64,000 nucleotides of DNA. Source: CAVUAT01 sp963739545. Lineage in GTDB: Bacteria > Actinomycetota > Thermoleophilia > Solirubrobacterales > 70-9. Position 1 is the stretch's first letter; each line of letters opens with the position of its first letter. Both the position numbers and the translations under genes were made by a program. The notes beneath the pieces were generated by a model. That model was not told where the DNA came from. It saw nothing but the letters and a program-made list of their open reading frames with translations, and did no database searches. The stretch covers positions 1,302,001-1,366,000 of the forward strand of contig CAVUAT010000014.1 in NCBI GenBank assembly GCA_963739545.1, read 5' to 3'. This document shows, in pieces, positions 50,237-57,629 of the stretch.

Positions 50237-51523
50237 ATGTGGGAGGGGCTCGGCCGAACGCGCCGCCAGGACAGGGTCCTCCACGGCACGGCGAAGGCGG
50301 CCAACGTCGTCTTCGGCCTCATCGCGCTGCCGGTGTGGCTGTTCGGGCAGCTGATCGGCGGGCCCATACGAGACCTGCTGAAGCGCCTCGAGATCCGCTC
50401 GAAGCGCCCCCTGCCCGTCGCGGTGGAGCGCCCGCGCTCGATGGACTCCCTGATGGAGGAGATGCGCCACCTCTCGCACCACCTACGCCCGAGCCCGCTG
50501 GCGGAGCTACGGCGCGGCCTCGCTGACGTCTCGCCGTTCGTCGTCTCGCAGACCCGCGAGGGAGCGGTGCTCGGCTACCGCTACCCGGCGCAGTTCGACG
50601 AGCACATCTTCGAGGGAGCCGACGGCGAGAAGATCGCCGCCACGATCGCATTGCAGGAGGCCGAGCGCCCGGCCCTGATCGTGGTGCACGGGCTGTTCAG
50701 CTCGAGCCGCTTCGACTACGTCCGCCAGATCGCCGTCCGCGCCTACTACGAGTGGGGCTTCAACGTGGCGGCCCTCGACCTGCGCAGCTTCGGGATGACC
50801 GAGCTGACCACGCACGCTCCGTCGACCGCGGGGTGGAAGGAGGGCGAGGACATCGCCGCCCTGGGCCGATACATCAAGACCCTCGGCTCGACCAGCGTCG
50901 GGGCGCTCGGGATCTCGCTCGGCGGCAGCTCCGTGCTGAACGCCTGCAACCTCGACGGTGTCGAGAACGACCTCGACGGCGGCATCCTCGCGGTCTCGCC
51001 GCCCGCCGACCCGCTCGCGGTGTGGACGCGGCTCTCGGAGCCCGTCAAGCCGGGCCATCCGCGCTACCCGTTGCACAAGGGCTTCCACGCAATGCTCGTC
51101 TCGCGGGTTCGGTCCGGCCGCTGGCCCGAGGAGGCCGAGGCGGTGGAGACCATGGTCGAGGTGCTCGACCTGATCGCAGAGCCCTACTACGGCATCGACG
51201 CAGACGAGATCTGGCGAAACGCGCGCGGCGTGGACCGCGTCGCCGAGGCCAAGGTCCCGCTCCTTGTCCTGCATCCCTCCGACGACGTCATCGTCAAGGT
51301 CGATCAGGCCCGCATGCTCGAGGCCGCTGCAGCGGGCAACGACAACGTCCGCGTATGGATCCTGCCCGCAGGAGCCCACGGGATTCTCGAGGCGATCGAC
51401 TCCACCTTCACCTACAACGTCTATCGGGGGTTCTTCGAGCGCTGGGCTCGATATGCCGAGCGCCCCGCCCTGCCCGCTGGTGATGAGCCTGAGGTGGTTT
51501 ACTCCGCCTCTGATCACGGGTAG
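50237..51523 (+). CDS. Alpha/beta hydrolase (YheT/EMB8-like)
   Basis: 428 residues. A hydrophobic N-terminal segment (VVFGLIALPVWLFGQLIGGPI, about 24-44) may dock it to the membrane. The hydrolase core has LIVVHGLFSSS (oxyanion), nucleophile Ser in LGISLGGSS, acid Asp in HPSDDVIVK and His in PAGAHGILEAI. A lipid-directed esterase or lipase is plausible. It is in the nitrilase-TetR operon. Confidence 0.87.
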   Translation: MWEGLGRTRRQDRVLHGTAKAANVVFGLIALPVWLFGQLIGGPIRDLLKRLEIRSKRPLPVAVERPRSMDSLMEEMRHLSHHLRPSPLAELRRGLADVSPFVVSQTREGAVLGYRYPAQFDEHIFEGADGEKIAATIALQEAERPALIVVHGLFSSSRFDYVRQIAVRAYYEWGFNVAALDLRSFGMTELTTHAPSTAGWKEGEDIAALGRYIKTLGSTSVGALGISLGGSSVLNACNLDGVENDLDGGILAVSPPADPLAVWTRLSEPVKPGHPRYPLHKGFHAMLVSRVRSGRWPEEAEAVETMVEVLDLIAEPYYGIDADEIWRNARGVDRVAEAKVPLLVLHPSDDVIVKVDQARMLEAAAAGNDNVRVWILPAGAHGILEAIDSTFTYNVYRGFFERWARYAERPALPAGDEPEVVYSASDHG

Positions 51524-51545
51524 CGCCATCGACAAGGAGACAACG

Positions 51546-51680
51546 ATGGACAGCGACATCATCAGAAGGCTCATCTGGGCGGGCATGCTCGCCGCGACCG
51601 GCGCTTTGGCGACGGTGGCCGCGCACAGGTTCTCGGGCGCTGTCTACCGGCGCCTCTTCAACGAGGAGCCGCCGGAGTAG
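51546..51680 (+). CDS. DUF4235-like small membrane protein
   Basis: 44 residues with one hydrophobic helix (IWAGMLAATGALATVAAHRF) and a YRRLFNEEPPE tail, the pattern of DUF4235 proteins. AAGGAG precedes ATG 51546. It is followed without a gap by the holin-like gene, an order conserved in many actinobacteria. Confidence 0.75.
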   Translation: MDSDIIRRLIWAGMLAATGALATVAAHRFSGAVYRRLFNEEPPE

Positions 51681-52166
51681 ATGGCCGAGACCAACGGAAC
51701 ACCCCCCGAGGGCGAGACTCCGGCTGACGCGACCGCGCCGGGCCCCGTCGAGGCCGACCCCGGGCGCGAGCCCGAGGAGATGAGCGTCGGCGAACTCGTC
51801 TTCGAGATCTCCGACCGTGCCACGGTCCTCGTCCGCGAGGAGATCGAGCTCGCCAAGACCGAGGTCACCGAGAAGCTCAACCGCCTGCTCCAAGGCGGTG
51901 TCACCGCCCTCGTCGCCGGCGTCTTCGTCCTCGCGGCGCTCGTGATGATCATGCACGGGATCGCCTGGCTTTTGAACGACCTCTTCTTCGAGGACAGCGT
52001 CTGGGCCGGGTTCCTGGTCGAGGCCGCGTTCTTCCTCATCGTCGCCGCGATCGGCGGGCTGATCGCGTACAAGTCCTTTCAGAAGGCCTCGCCCCCGACG
52101 CCCGACATGGCGATCGAGCAGGCGAAGGAGATCAAGACGCAACTCGAAAGCGAGGTCAAGAGCTGA
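51681..52166 (+). CDS. Phage-holin-like membrane protein (DUF1469 type)
   Basis: 161 residues: disordered acidic N-terminus, an amphipathic region SVGELVFEISDRATVLVREEIELAKTEV, two hydrophobic helices (LVAGVFVLAALVMIMHGIAWLL and the AFFLIVAAIGGLIAY region) and a charged tail. The family is annotated as actinobacterial holin but occurs in chromosomal housekeeping loci, as here, without other phage genes. Its ATG directly follows the DUF4235 stop. Confidence 0.85.
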   Translation: MAETNGTPPEGETPADATAPGPVEADPGREPEEMSVGELVFEISDRATVLVREEIELAKTEVTEKLNRLLQGGVTALVAGVFVLAALVMIMHGIAWLLNDLFFEDSVWAGFLVEAAFFLIVAAIGGLIAYKSFQKASPPTPDMAIEQAKEIKTQLESEVKS

Positions 52167-52453
52167 TGGACGCAAGCGCTTCGGCAGCAACCACGACGGT
52201 CGGGAGCACCAACGGGCGCGTCGCGACGCCGCCGCCCGGCACCCGCTCCTCTAACCAGATCCGAAACGACGTCGTCGCGCAGCGGAACGAGCTCGCCCGC
52301 TCCGTGGACGCCCTGCGCGTGCGCTGGACCGAGGCGACCGACGTCAAGAGCCAGATCCGCAAGCACCGCAGCGAGCTGCTGATCGGCGCTGCCGTGGTCG
52401 GCTTCGCAGCCGGCGTGGCGCTCGCCTTCGGCCGCCGCCGGAGAAACCGTTAG
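52166..52453 (+). CDS. DUF3618 membrane-anchored protein
   Basis: 95 residues with the DUF3618 core NQIRNDVVAQRNELARSVDALRVRW, then a C-terminal hydrophobic helix (LLIGAAVVGFAAGVALAFG) and basic RRRRNR end. TGATG overlap with the holin-like gene. It completes the conserved trio and probably acts at the membrane as a scaffold or envelope-stress protein; exact role unknown. It ends 0 bp from the convergent degV gene. Confidence 0.83.
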   Translation: MDASASAATTTVGSTNGRVATPPPGTRSSNQIRNDVVAQRNELARSVDALRVRWTEATDVKSQIRKHRSELLIGAAVVGFAAGVALAFGRRRRNR

Positions 52454-53341
52454 TTAGCCGGAGAGGCCGAGCGAGGCGCGCGTGGTCGCGCCGACGCCGA
52501 CCAGGCCGGGGCCCGCGTGGGCCCCGAGGACGGGCCCGATCTCGGAGACGACGACCGGGTCGCAGCCGAAGATCGGTGTGCAGGCCTCGACCATCCGCTC
52601 AGCGGCCTCGGGGTCCTGGATGTGCTGCACGACCCAGCCGTCCGCGCCGTCGGCGTGGCGCTGTTCGGCGTAGCTGATCAACCGCTCGATCGAGCGTGAG
52701 CGGGTGCGCACCCGCTCGACGGGCGTCACCTCTTCCTCGAAGGTCAGGATCGGCTTGATCTTCAGCGTCGTGCCGAGCCAGGCTCCGGCGCCGCCGATGC
52801 GCCCTCCGCGCCGCAGGTACTCGAGCGTGTCGACGGCGAACCAGATCTTCAGTGCCTCACGCGCCTCCTCCGCCTTCGCCGCGGCGTCGGCGGCCGAGGC
52901 GCCGCCGGTGACGGCGTTCGCGGCGGCGAAGAGCACGAGCGCCATCCCGCCGGCCGCGGTGCGCGAGTCGACAAGGTGGATGCGCTCGCCGCCCTTCCCC
53001 TCGGCCTGAAGGCGCTCGCGCGCCTGCATCGCCGACTCGTAGGTACCCGAGATGCCGGCCGAGATGTGGACCGAGACGATCTCGCCTCCGTCCGCGAGCA
53101 GCGGCCCGTATACATCGATGAAGTCGCCGACCGACGGCTGCGAGGTGGTCACCGTCTCGTCGGAGGCCCGAAGCCGCTCGTAGAACCCGTCGAGGTCGTC
53201 GAGCAGCTCGGACTCCGGCTGCTGTCGCCCCTCGAGGCTGACGTAGAGGCTGACGAGGTGCACGCGGTGGCGCTCCATCAGCTCAGGCTGGAGGTATGCG
53301 GTCGTGTCGGCGACGACCGAGGTGCGAGGCGAGGCAGCCAC
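52454..53341 (-). CDS. DegV family fatty-acid-binding protein
   Basis: 295 residues. The fold binds a fatty acid and supplies it to fatty-acid kinase in organisms having FakA. Signature segments are VVADTTAYL, TSQPSVGDF, HISAGISGTYESAMQAR, DSRTAAGGMAL and LEYLRRGGRIGG. No fakA neighbour is present. GTG 53341 follows TAGAAC (53356-53351) by 9 nt, a leaderless arrangement sharing its promoter gap with the epimerase gene. Confidence 0.9.
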   Translation of the reverse strand: MAASPRTSVVADTTAYLQPELMERHRVHLVSLYVSLEGRQQPESELLDDLDGFYERLRASDETVTTSQPSVGDFIDVYGPLLADGGEIVSVHISAGISGTYESAMQARERLQAEGKGGERIHLVDSRTAAGGMALVLFAAANAVTGGASAADAAAKAEEAREALKIWFAVDTLEYLRRGGRIGGAGAWLGTTLKIKPILTFEEEVTPVERVRTRSRSIERLISYAEQRHADGADGWVVQHIQDPEAAERMVEACTPIFGCDPVVVSEIGPVLGAHAGPGLVGVGATTRASLGLSG

Positions 53342-53369
53342 GAAGTAAGCGTTCTACCATCATTCGTCG
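53342..53369. promoter_or_regulatory. Overlapping divergent leaderless promoters
   Basis: A 28-bp gap drives two divergent genes. TAGAAC on minus (53356-53351) is 9 nt from the DegV GTG. TACCAT on plus (53355-53360) is 9 nt from the epimerase ATG. The hexamers share two base pairs, nearly the same layout as at 10.7 kb. Confidence 0.55.
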
Positions 53370-54422
53370 ATGGCTAAGACGCTCGTCACGGGCGGGACGG
53401 GCTTCATCGGCTCGCACCTCGTCAGGCAACTCGCCGCCCGCGGCGACGAGTTGAAGCTGCTCGTTCGCCGCGGCCGTGACACATCCCACCTCGACAACCT
53501 CGAGTGGGAGCGCGCCGAGGGCGACGTCACCGATCGCGATTCCGTGCGCCGCGCGATGGATGACGTCTCGCGGGTGTTCAACGTCGCCGGGACCACGTCG
53601 ATGCGCGCGCGCGACACCGACCGCGTCTTCGACGTCAACGTCGGCGGCACCCGCAACGTGATGGAGGAGGCGCTGCGCGCCGGCGTCGTCCGCGTGGTGC
53701 ACACGTCGAGCTGCTCGGCGGTGGGCACCGCGCCGCCCCACGGGACCATCGACGAGACCGCGCCGTTCAAGATCGGCCATCTCGGCATCTCGTATGTGAA
53801 CTCCAAGCACGACGCCGAGAACGTGGCGATGCAGGTCGGCGCTCGCGGTCTGCCCGTCGTCGTAGTCAACCCCGCTTTCGTGCTGGGGCCGGACGACCCA
53901 ACCGGGACGTCGAACGCGCTGGTCACCCGCCTGCTGCTGCGTCGCATCCCTGCCTACGTCGACGGCGGGCTCAACGTGGTCGACGTGCGAGACGTCGCCG
54001 CCGGGCACCTGCTCGCCGACGAGATCGGCGACGAGGGCGAGCGCTACCTGCTCGCCGGGCGAAACTTCACCCTGCAGCGACTGTTCGCCGACCTCAGTCG
54101 CATCGCCGGGGTGCCGCCGCCACCGATCCGCGCCAGCGGCACCCTCACGTCGATCGCACTCGAGGGGCTCGCGCTGACACCGATCCACTCGCCGGTCAAC
54201 GCCGACGAGGTGCGCTCGGCGATGCAGTGGTGGACCTACAGCAACGCGAAGGCCGCCGGCGAGCTCGGGTGGGTCCCGCGCCCGCACGAGGAGACCCTCG
54301 AGGACACGGTCCGCGACCAGCTCGAACAGCTCGGGCCCAGGGCCCGGGGCCACAGGCTCTCCGATGCCGCGCTGCGCGTCACGGGCGCCGCCGCAAAGCT
54401 GATCCCCGTCGGCGGCCGCTGA
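53370..54422 (+). CDS. NAD-dependent epimerase/dehydratase (extended SDR)
   Basis: 350 residues. TGGTGFIGSH is the nucleotide loop, HTSSCSAVG holds the Ser and YVNSK the Tyr-Lys pair. VNPAFVLGPDD and VDVRDVAAGHLLA are typical of dihydroflavonol-reductase-like and hopanoid-associated (HpnA-type) enzymes. Substrate not known. Its TGA overlaps the next ATG in TGATG. Confidence 0.88.
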   Translation: MAKTLVTGGTGFIGSHLVRQLAARGDELKLLVRRGRDTSHLDNLEWERAEGDVTDRDSVRRAMDDVSRVFNVAGTTSMRARDTDRVFDVNVGGTRNVMEEALRAGVVRVVHTSSCSAVGTAPPHGTIDETAPFKIGHLGISYVNSKHDAENVAMQVGARGLPVVVVNPAFVLGPDDPTGTSNALVTRLLLRRIPAYVDGGLNVVDVRDVAAGHLLADEIGDEGERYLLAGRNFTLQRLFADLSRIAGVPPPPIRASGTLTSIALEGLALTPIHSPVNADEVRSAMQWWTYSNAKAAGELGWVPRPHEETLEDTVRDQLEQLGPRARGHRLSDAALRVTGAAAKLIPVGGR

Positions 54423-54697
54423 TGTCAGAGCCGTCAGAGCCGCGTCGCGTCCTGTACCGCTGCCGCACCCCCACGAACTTCCTCTGCCCGTGCGGCGCGG
54501 TCGCCCGCTCGCTGACGCGCCAAGGCGTCGAGCACGGAACAGAGCGCGTCGCACTTCGCCGAGGCGACCGCCCCGAGATCTCCGAGCTGACGCGCCAGGA
54601 CCGCGTCCCGGTTCTCGTCGACGGCGACGAGGTCATCCACGATTCGAAGCGAATCAAGCAGTATCTGGATTGGCGCTATGGCCAGCCGGGGAAGTAG
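54422..54697 (+). CDS. Thioredoxin-fold (glutaredoxin/GST N-domain-like) protein
   Basis: 91 residues. The betaalphabeta start is unusual: RTPTNFLCPCGAVARSL has Cys-Pro-Cys-Gly where glutaredoxins show CPYC. RVPVLVDGDEVIHDSKRIKQYLDWRYG is the cis-Pro region and GST-type ending. It could be a disulfide reductase, a GST-like enzyme or a metal-binding chaperone. It is coupled to the epimerase gene and lies 17 bp before the A-type Fe-S carrier. Confidence 0.78.
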   Translation: MSEPSEPRRVLYRCRTPTNFLCPCGAVARSLTRQGVEHGTERVALRRGDRPEISELTRQDRVPVLVDGDEVIHDSKRIKQYLDWRYGQPGK

Positions 54698-54714
54698 CTA
54701 TACAATTAGAAGCG

Positions 54715-55089
54715 ATGACTGACACCACAGACCCCATCACGCTGACCGACAAGGCCGCTGTCAAGGTCAAGGAGCTGCTGTCCGGGCAGGAGAACGGCGC
54801 CGAGCAGGCGCTTCGAGTCGCGGTTCGCGGCGGCGGTTGCTCCGGCTTTCAGTACGCGCTCGCCTTCGACGCTCCCAAGGACGACGACCACCGCTTCGAG
54901 GTCGAGGGCGTTTCTGTCGTCGTCGACAAGACGAGCATGCAGTTCGTGTTCGGCTCCGAGGTGGACTGGGTCGACGGCCTGCAGGGTGCGGGCTTCGCGG
55001 TCAACAACCCGAACGTCGTCGCCGCCTGCGGCTGCGGCTCCTCCTTCCAGGTGAAGGAAGACACCGCCGAGCAGGCAGCAGCCGTCTAG
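54715..55089 (+). CDS. A-type iron-sulfur carrier (ErpA/IscA family)
   Basis: 124 residues. The three cluster ligands are Cys42 (GGGCSGFQY), Cys105 and Cys107 (ACGCGSSF), as in ErpA and HesB. The protein delivers Fe-S clusters to target enzymes such as radical-SAM proteins. The start follows TACAAT (54701-54706) by 8 nt, one of the best -10 elements in the window. It faces a BolA/CGFS-glutaredoxin operon, a functionally related pair. The exact orthologue name is uncertain. Confidence 0.92.
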   Translation: MTDTTDPITLTDKAAVKVKELLSGQENGAEQALRVAVRGGGCSGFQYALAFDAPKDDDHRFEVEGVSVVVDKTSMQFVFGSEVDWVDGLQGAGFAVNNPNVVAACGCGSSFQVKEDTAEQAAAV

Positions 55090-55102
55090 TCGGCGCTCCG
55101 CT

Positions 55103-55522
55103 CTACAGGTTCTGCGTGTAGGCGCTGACGATCGTCGCGCCTTCGGCGTTCTCGCAGTTCGCCGTGGCGTTGTACTGGATGCCGGGCGCGGCCTGGATGT
55201 CGCTCTCGGTGCACGTGTAGCTCTGGACCGCGGTGGTGCACTTGCCCTCGGGCCCGTCCTGCAGGCGGCACGTGTGGTAGGCGACGATCACCTGCTCCGC
55301 CTCCGCGCAGTCGACGCCGCTGACCTCGAGCGAGGTGACATAGGAGGCGCCCAGGTCGCGCTGGCGGCCGTCGATGTTGCACGCCTCGCCGGCGGCCGCG
55401 GTCGTCTCGGCGGCCGTGCTTTCGGCCGTTGACTCCGACGACGAGTCGTCGTCTCCGCCGCAGCCGGCGACCGGCAGCGCGAGGAGGGCGATCGCCCCCG
55501 CTGCGCACAGGAGCACCTTCAT
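55103..55522 (-). CDS. Cys-rich lipoprotein
   Basis: 139 residues. The signal ends LPVAGC, a clear lipobox with lipidated Cys, then an acidic/Ser-Thr-rich linker and a compact C-terminal domain with six more Cys, likely three disulfides. No named family is recognised. It begins 7 nt after the CGFS glutaredoxin stop and may be cotranscribed, although an exported protein in this operon is unexpected. Confidence 0.72.
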   Translation of the reverse strand: MKVLLCAAGAIALLALPVAGCGGDDDSSSESTAESTAAETTAAAGEACNIDGRQRDLGASYVTSLEVSGVDCAEAEQVIVAYHTCRLQDGPEGKCTTAVQSYTCTESDIQAAPGIQYNATANCENAEGATIVSAYTQNL

Positions 55523-55529
55523 CGTGGCG

Positions 55530-55976
55530 CTAGGAGTTCTCGATCTTCATGGGCCCGCTCTGATAGGGGCCGTCCTGCTGCAGTTCCTGCTTGGCAGTCT
55601 GCGGAGCGCCATCAGCCGCCCCCGGACGCGAAGCGGAGGAGGCGGCGTTGGATGTCTGCTCGGCTCCGAGCATCTCGGCGAGCTCGCCGGAGTCGGCCAG
55701 CTCCTCGACGATGTCGGCGCCGCCGACCAGCTCGCCCTTGACGTAGAGCTGGGGGAAGGTGCGCCAGTCGGAGATCTCGCCGGTCGCTTCGCGCAGCGGC
55801 TCGAGCGCGGGGAGGACGTCGAGGGCGGCGTACTCGGCGCCCATCGAGTCGAGCACTCCGACGACCCGCATCGAGAAGCCGCAGCGCGGCTGCTCGGGGG
55901 TGCCCTTCATGAACAGGAGCACCTCGTGGTCGCGGATCAGCTCTTCGACCTTGTCCTTGAGCTCTGGCTCAGGCAT
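55530..55976 (-). CDS. Monothiol CGFS glutaredoxin (Grx4 family)
   Basis: 148 residues: glutaredoxin domain (1-105) with CGFS at 32-35 (TPEQPRCGFSMRVV), TFPQLYVKGELVGGADIVEEL, and a ~45-residue disordered tail. CGFS proteins bind a bridged 2Fe-2S cluster, usually with glutathione, and work with BolA. This partner is the upstream gene, which it overlaps by 8 bp. Glutathione is rare in actinobacteria, so the low-molecular-weight thiol used here is an open point. Confidence 0.93.
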   Translation of the reverse strand: MPEPELKDKVEELIRDHEVLLFMKGTPEQPRCGFSMRVVGVLDSMGAEYAALDVLPALEPLREATGEISDWRTFPQLYVKGELVGGADIVEELADSGELAEMLGAEQTSNAASSASRPGAADGAPQTAKQELQQDGPYQSGPMKIENS

Positions 55977-56208
55977 CGGGAACCATCGTACTGATTGAGA
56001 GTGCGTGGATAGACCCGTCGTCGAAGCGGGCCTGGCAGGCCTTCTTGACGAGGCGATGCTGGTCCAGGCGCGAGAGGCCCTCGAACTGCGGCGCCTTGAC
56101 GCTGGCGCGCAGGTGGTCGGACGTGCCGGTCTCGTCGACCACCTCGACCTCGGCGCCCGGCAGGGCGGCTTCGATCAGCAGGCGGACCTCATCGACGGCG
56201 ATGGCCAT
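55969..56208 (-). CDS. BolA family protein
   Basis: 79-residue class II KH-like fold. VRLLIEAALPGAEVEVVDETGTSDHLRASV and LSRLDQHRLVKKA are typical, and DGSIHALSI carries the conserved His that ligands a shared cluster with CGFS glutaredoxins. Start ATG 56208 follows TAGAAT (56222-56217) by 8 nt. The order BolA-Grx, with overlapping ends, strongly implies a complex. Confidence 0.9.
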   Translation of the reverse strand: MAIAVDEVRLLIEAALPGAEVEVVDETGTSDHLRASVKAPQFEGLSRLDQHRLVKKACQARFDDGSIHALSISTMVPDA

Positions 56209-56309
56209 GGCGGCGCATTCTAGGCGGGTCGGTGGTACCGGGTTTGGTCGAGGGTTTGTTGGGAATAGCGACAATGCCTAGCTATATCACCCGAAGTTAT
56301 GCCGCACTG

Positions 56310-56338
56310 TTGACAAAGCTCCGCGAAGCGCATATGAC
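56310..56338 (+). promoter_or_regulatory. ROK gene promoter with operator in spacer
   Basis: TTGACA (56310-56315), exactly 17 bp, then TATGAC (56333-56338): a near-consensus promoter, 8 nt from GTG 56347. The spacer AAGCTCCGCGAAGCGCA recurs with one gap and one substitution before the ABC importer (57574-57589), suggesting it is the ROK operator. Confidence 0.65.
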
Positions 56339-56346
56339 TCCCGGCG

Positions 56347-57564
56347 GTGGAATCTCCTGATTCCGGATCCCTTCATTCCCTACGCGAGCTCAATCGGCAG
56401 CGCGTCGTCGACGCGTTTCGGGAGCACGGCACGCTCAGCAGGGCCGACGCCGCGAGGTTCACGGGGCTTTCGCGCTCGACCGTGTCGAGCATCGTCTCCG
56501 ACCTGATGGAAGCGGGGCTCGTCAGCGAGCAGCAGGACGCCACCGGCGTCGCCCACGGCGACCAGGGAGGAAGGCCCCCCGTTCTGCTCTCCCTCGATCG
56601 CTCGGCAGGTGTCGCCATCGGCGTCGACTTCGGCCACACCCACCTCCGCGTCGCCGTCGCCGACCTGTCGCACGAGGTGTTGGCCGAGGCCGGGAGGGAG
56701 CTTGACGTCGACCAGTCCGCGGAGGACGGGATCGATGCAGCGGCCGCCCTCGTCGGCGAGGTGCTCGATGAGGCGGGCGTCGACCGCGACCGCGTTCTCG
56801 GCGTCGGGATGGGCCTGCCCGGGCCGATCAACACCGCCACCGGCGCCGTCGGGTCCTCGTCCATCCTGCCCGGCTGGGCGGGCGTCGACGGAGCCACCGA
56901 GATGACGAAGCGCCTCGGACTCGCGGTCCAGGTCGAAAACGACGCGAACCTCGGAGCGCTCGGCGAGTTCGTCTGGGGGGCCGGGCAGCAGCACTCCGAG
57001 CTCGTCTACATCAAGCTCTCCTCCGGGGTCGGTGCCGGCCTGCTGCTGCGGGGCCGCCTGTATCGGGGCGCCGGAGGGACGGCGGGCGAGATCGGGCACA
57101 CCCCCGCGCGCCACGGCGACGAGATCTGCCGGTGCGGCATCCGGGGCTGCCTCGAGACCGTCGCGTCGGCCCGCTCCATCGCGCAGCAGCTCGGCGACAG
57201 CCGCGGCGAGGAGGTTTCCAGCCACCGTCTGCTCGAGCTCACAGCGGAGGGCGATCCTGCGGCCAAACGCCTGATCAGCGAGGCGGGGCGCGAGATCGGC
57301 ATCGCCGCGGCGGGGCTTTGCAACCTGATCAACCCCAGCCTGGTGATCGTCGGCGGCGAGATGAGCGCCGCGGGCGAGGCGATCACCGAGCCGATCGCCG
57401 AGTCGATCGGGCGCTGGGCGATTCCGTCCGCTGCGGAGCAGGTGGCGGTCGTCCCGGGCGTCCTCGGCGAGCGCGCCGAGCTGCTGGGCGCCCTGGCGCT
57501 CGTGCTCCACTCGAGCGACAGGTTCGTGGAGCGCCCACCGGTGCACGGCGAGGTGGCGGCGTGA
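56347..57564 (+). CDS. ROK family transcriptional regulator
   Basis: 405 residues. N-terminal winged HTH (VVDAFREHGTLSRADAARFTGLSRSTVSSIVSDLMEAGLV), then a sugar-kinase-like ROK domain: IGVDFGHTHLRVAVADL (phosphate loop), ENDANLGALGEF, and the zinc motif EICRCGIRGCLE, with the ROK Cys cluster. Likely a sugar-responsive repressor of the xylose-type importer that follows. Leaderless GTG start. Confidence 0.92.
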   Translation: MESPDSGSLHSLRELNRQRVVDAFREHGTLSRADAARFTGLSRSTVSSIVSDLMEAGLVSEQQDATGVAHGDQGGRPPVLLSLDRSAGVAIGVDFGHTHLRVAVADLSHEVLAEAGRELDVDQSAEDGIDAAAALVGEVLDEAGVDRDRVLGVGMGLPGPINTATGAVGSSSILPGWAGVDGATEMTKRLGLAVQVENDANLGALGEFVWGAGQQHSELVYIKLSSGVGAGLLLRGRLYRGAGGTAGEIGHTPARHGDEICRCGIRGCLETVASARSIAQQLGDSRGEEVSSHRLLELTAEGDPAAKRLISEAGREIGIAAAGLCNLINPSLVIVGGEMSAAGEAITEPIAESIGRWAIPSAAEQVAVVPGVLGERAELLGALALVLHSSDRFVERPPVHGEVAA

Positions 57565-57573
57565 GGCGGGAAT

Positions 57574-57591
57574 AAGCTTGCGAAGCGCAAG
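57574..57591. promoter_or_regulatory. Candidate ROK operator before the ABC importer
   Basis: The palindrome CTTGCG-AAG-CGCAAG (57577-57591) with flanking AAGCT shares AAGCT plus the 10-mer GCGAAGCGCA with the ROK promoter spacer. It overlaps a -10 candidate TAAGCT (57573-57578), so binding would block this promoter. Confidence 0.6.
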
Positions 57592-57629
57592 AGAAGCGAG
57601 ATGTGGAAATCAAGGAGAGGAGTTGTTCG

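Noticed and set aside
51681..52166. Holin annotation suggesting a prophage
   Set aside because: No capsid, integrase, endolysin or att sites nearby; the gene belongs to a common chromosomal membrane trio.
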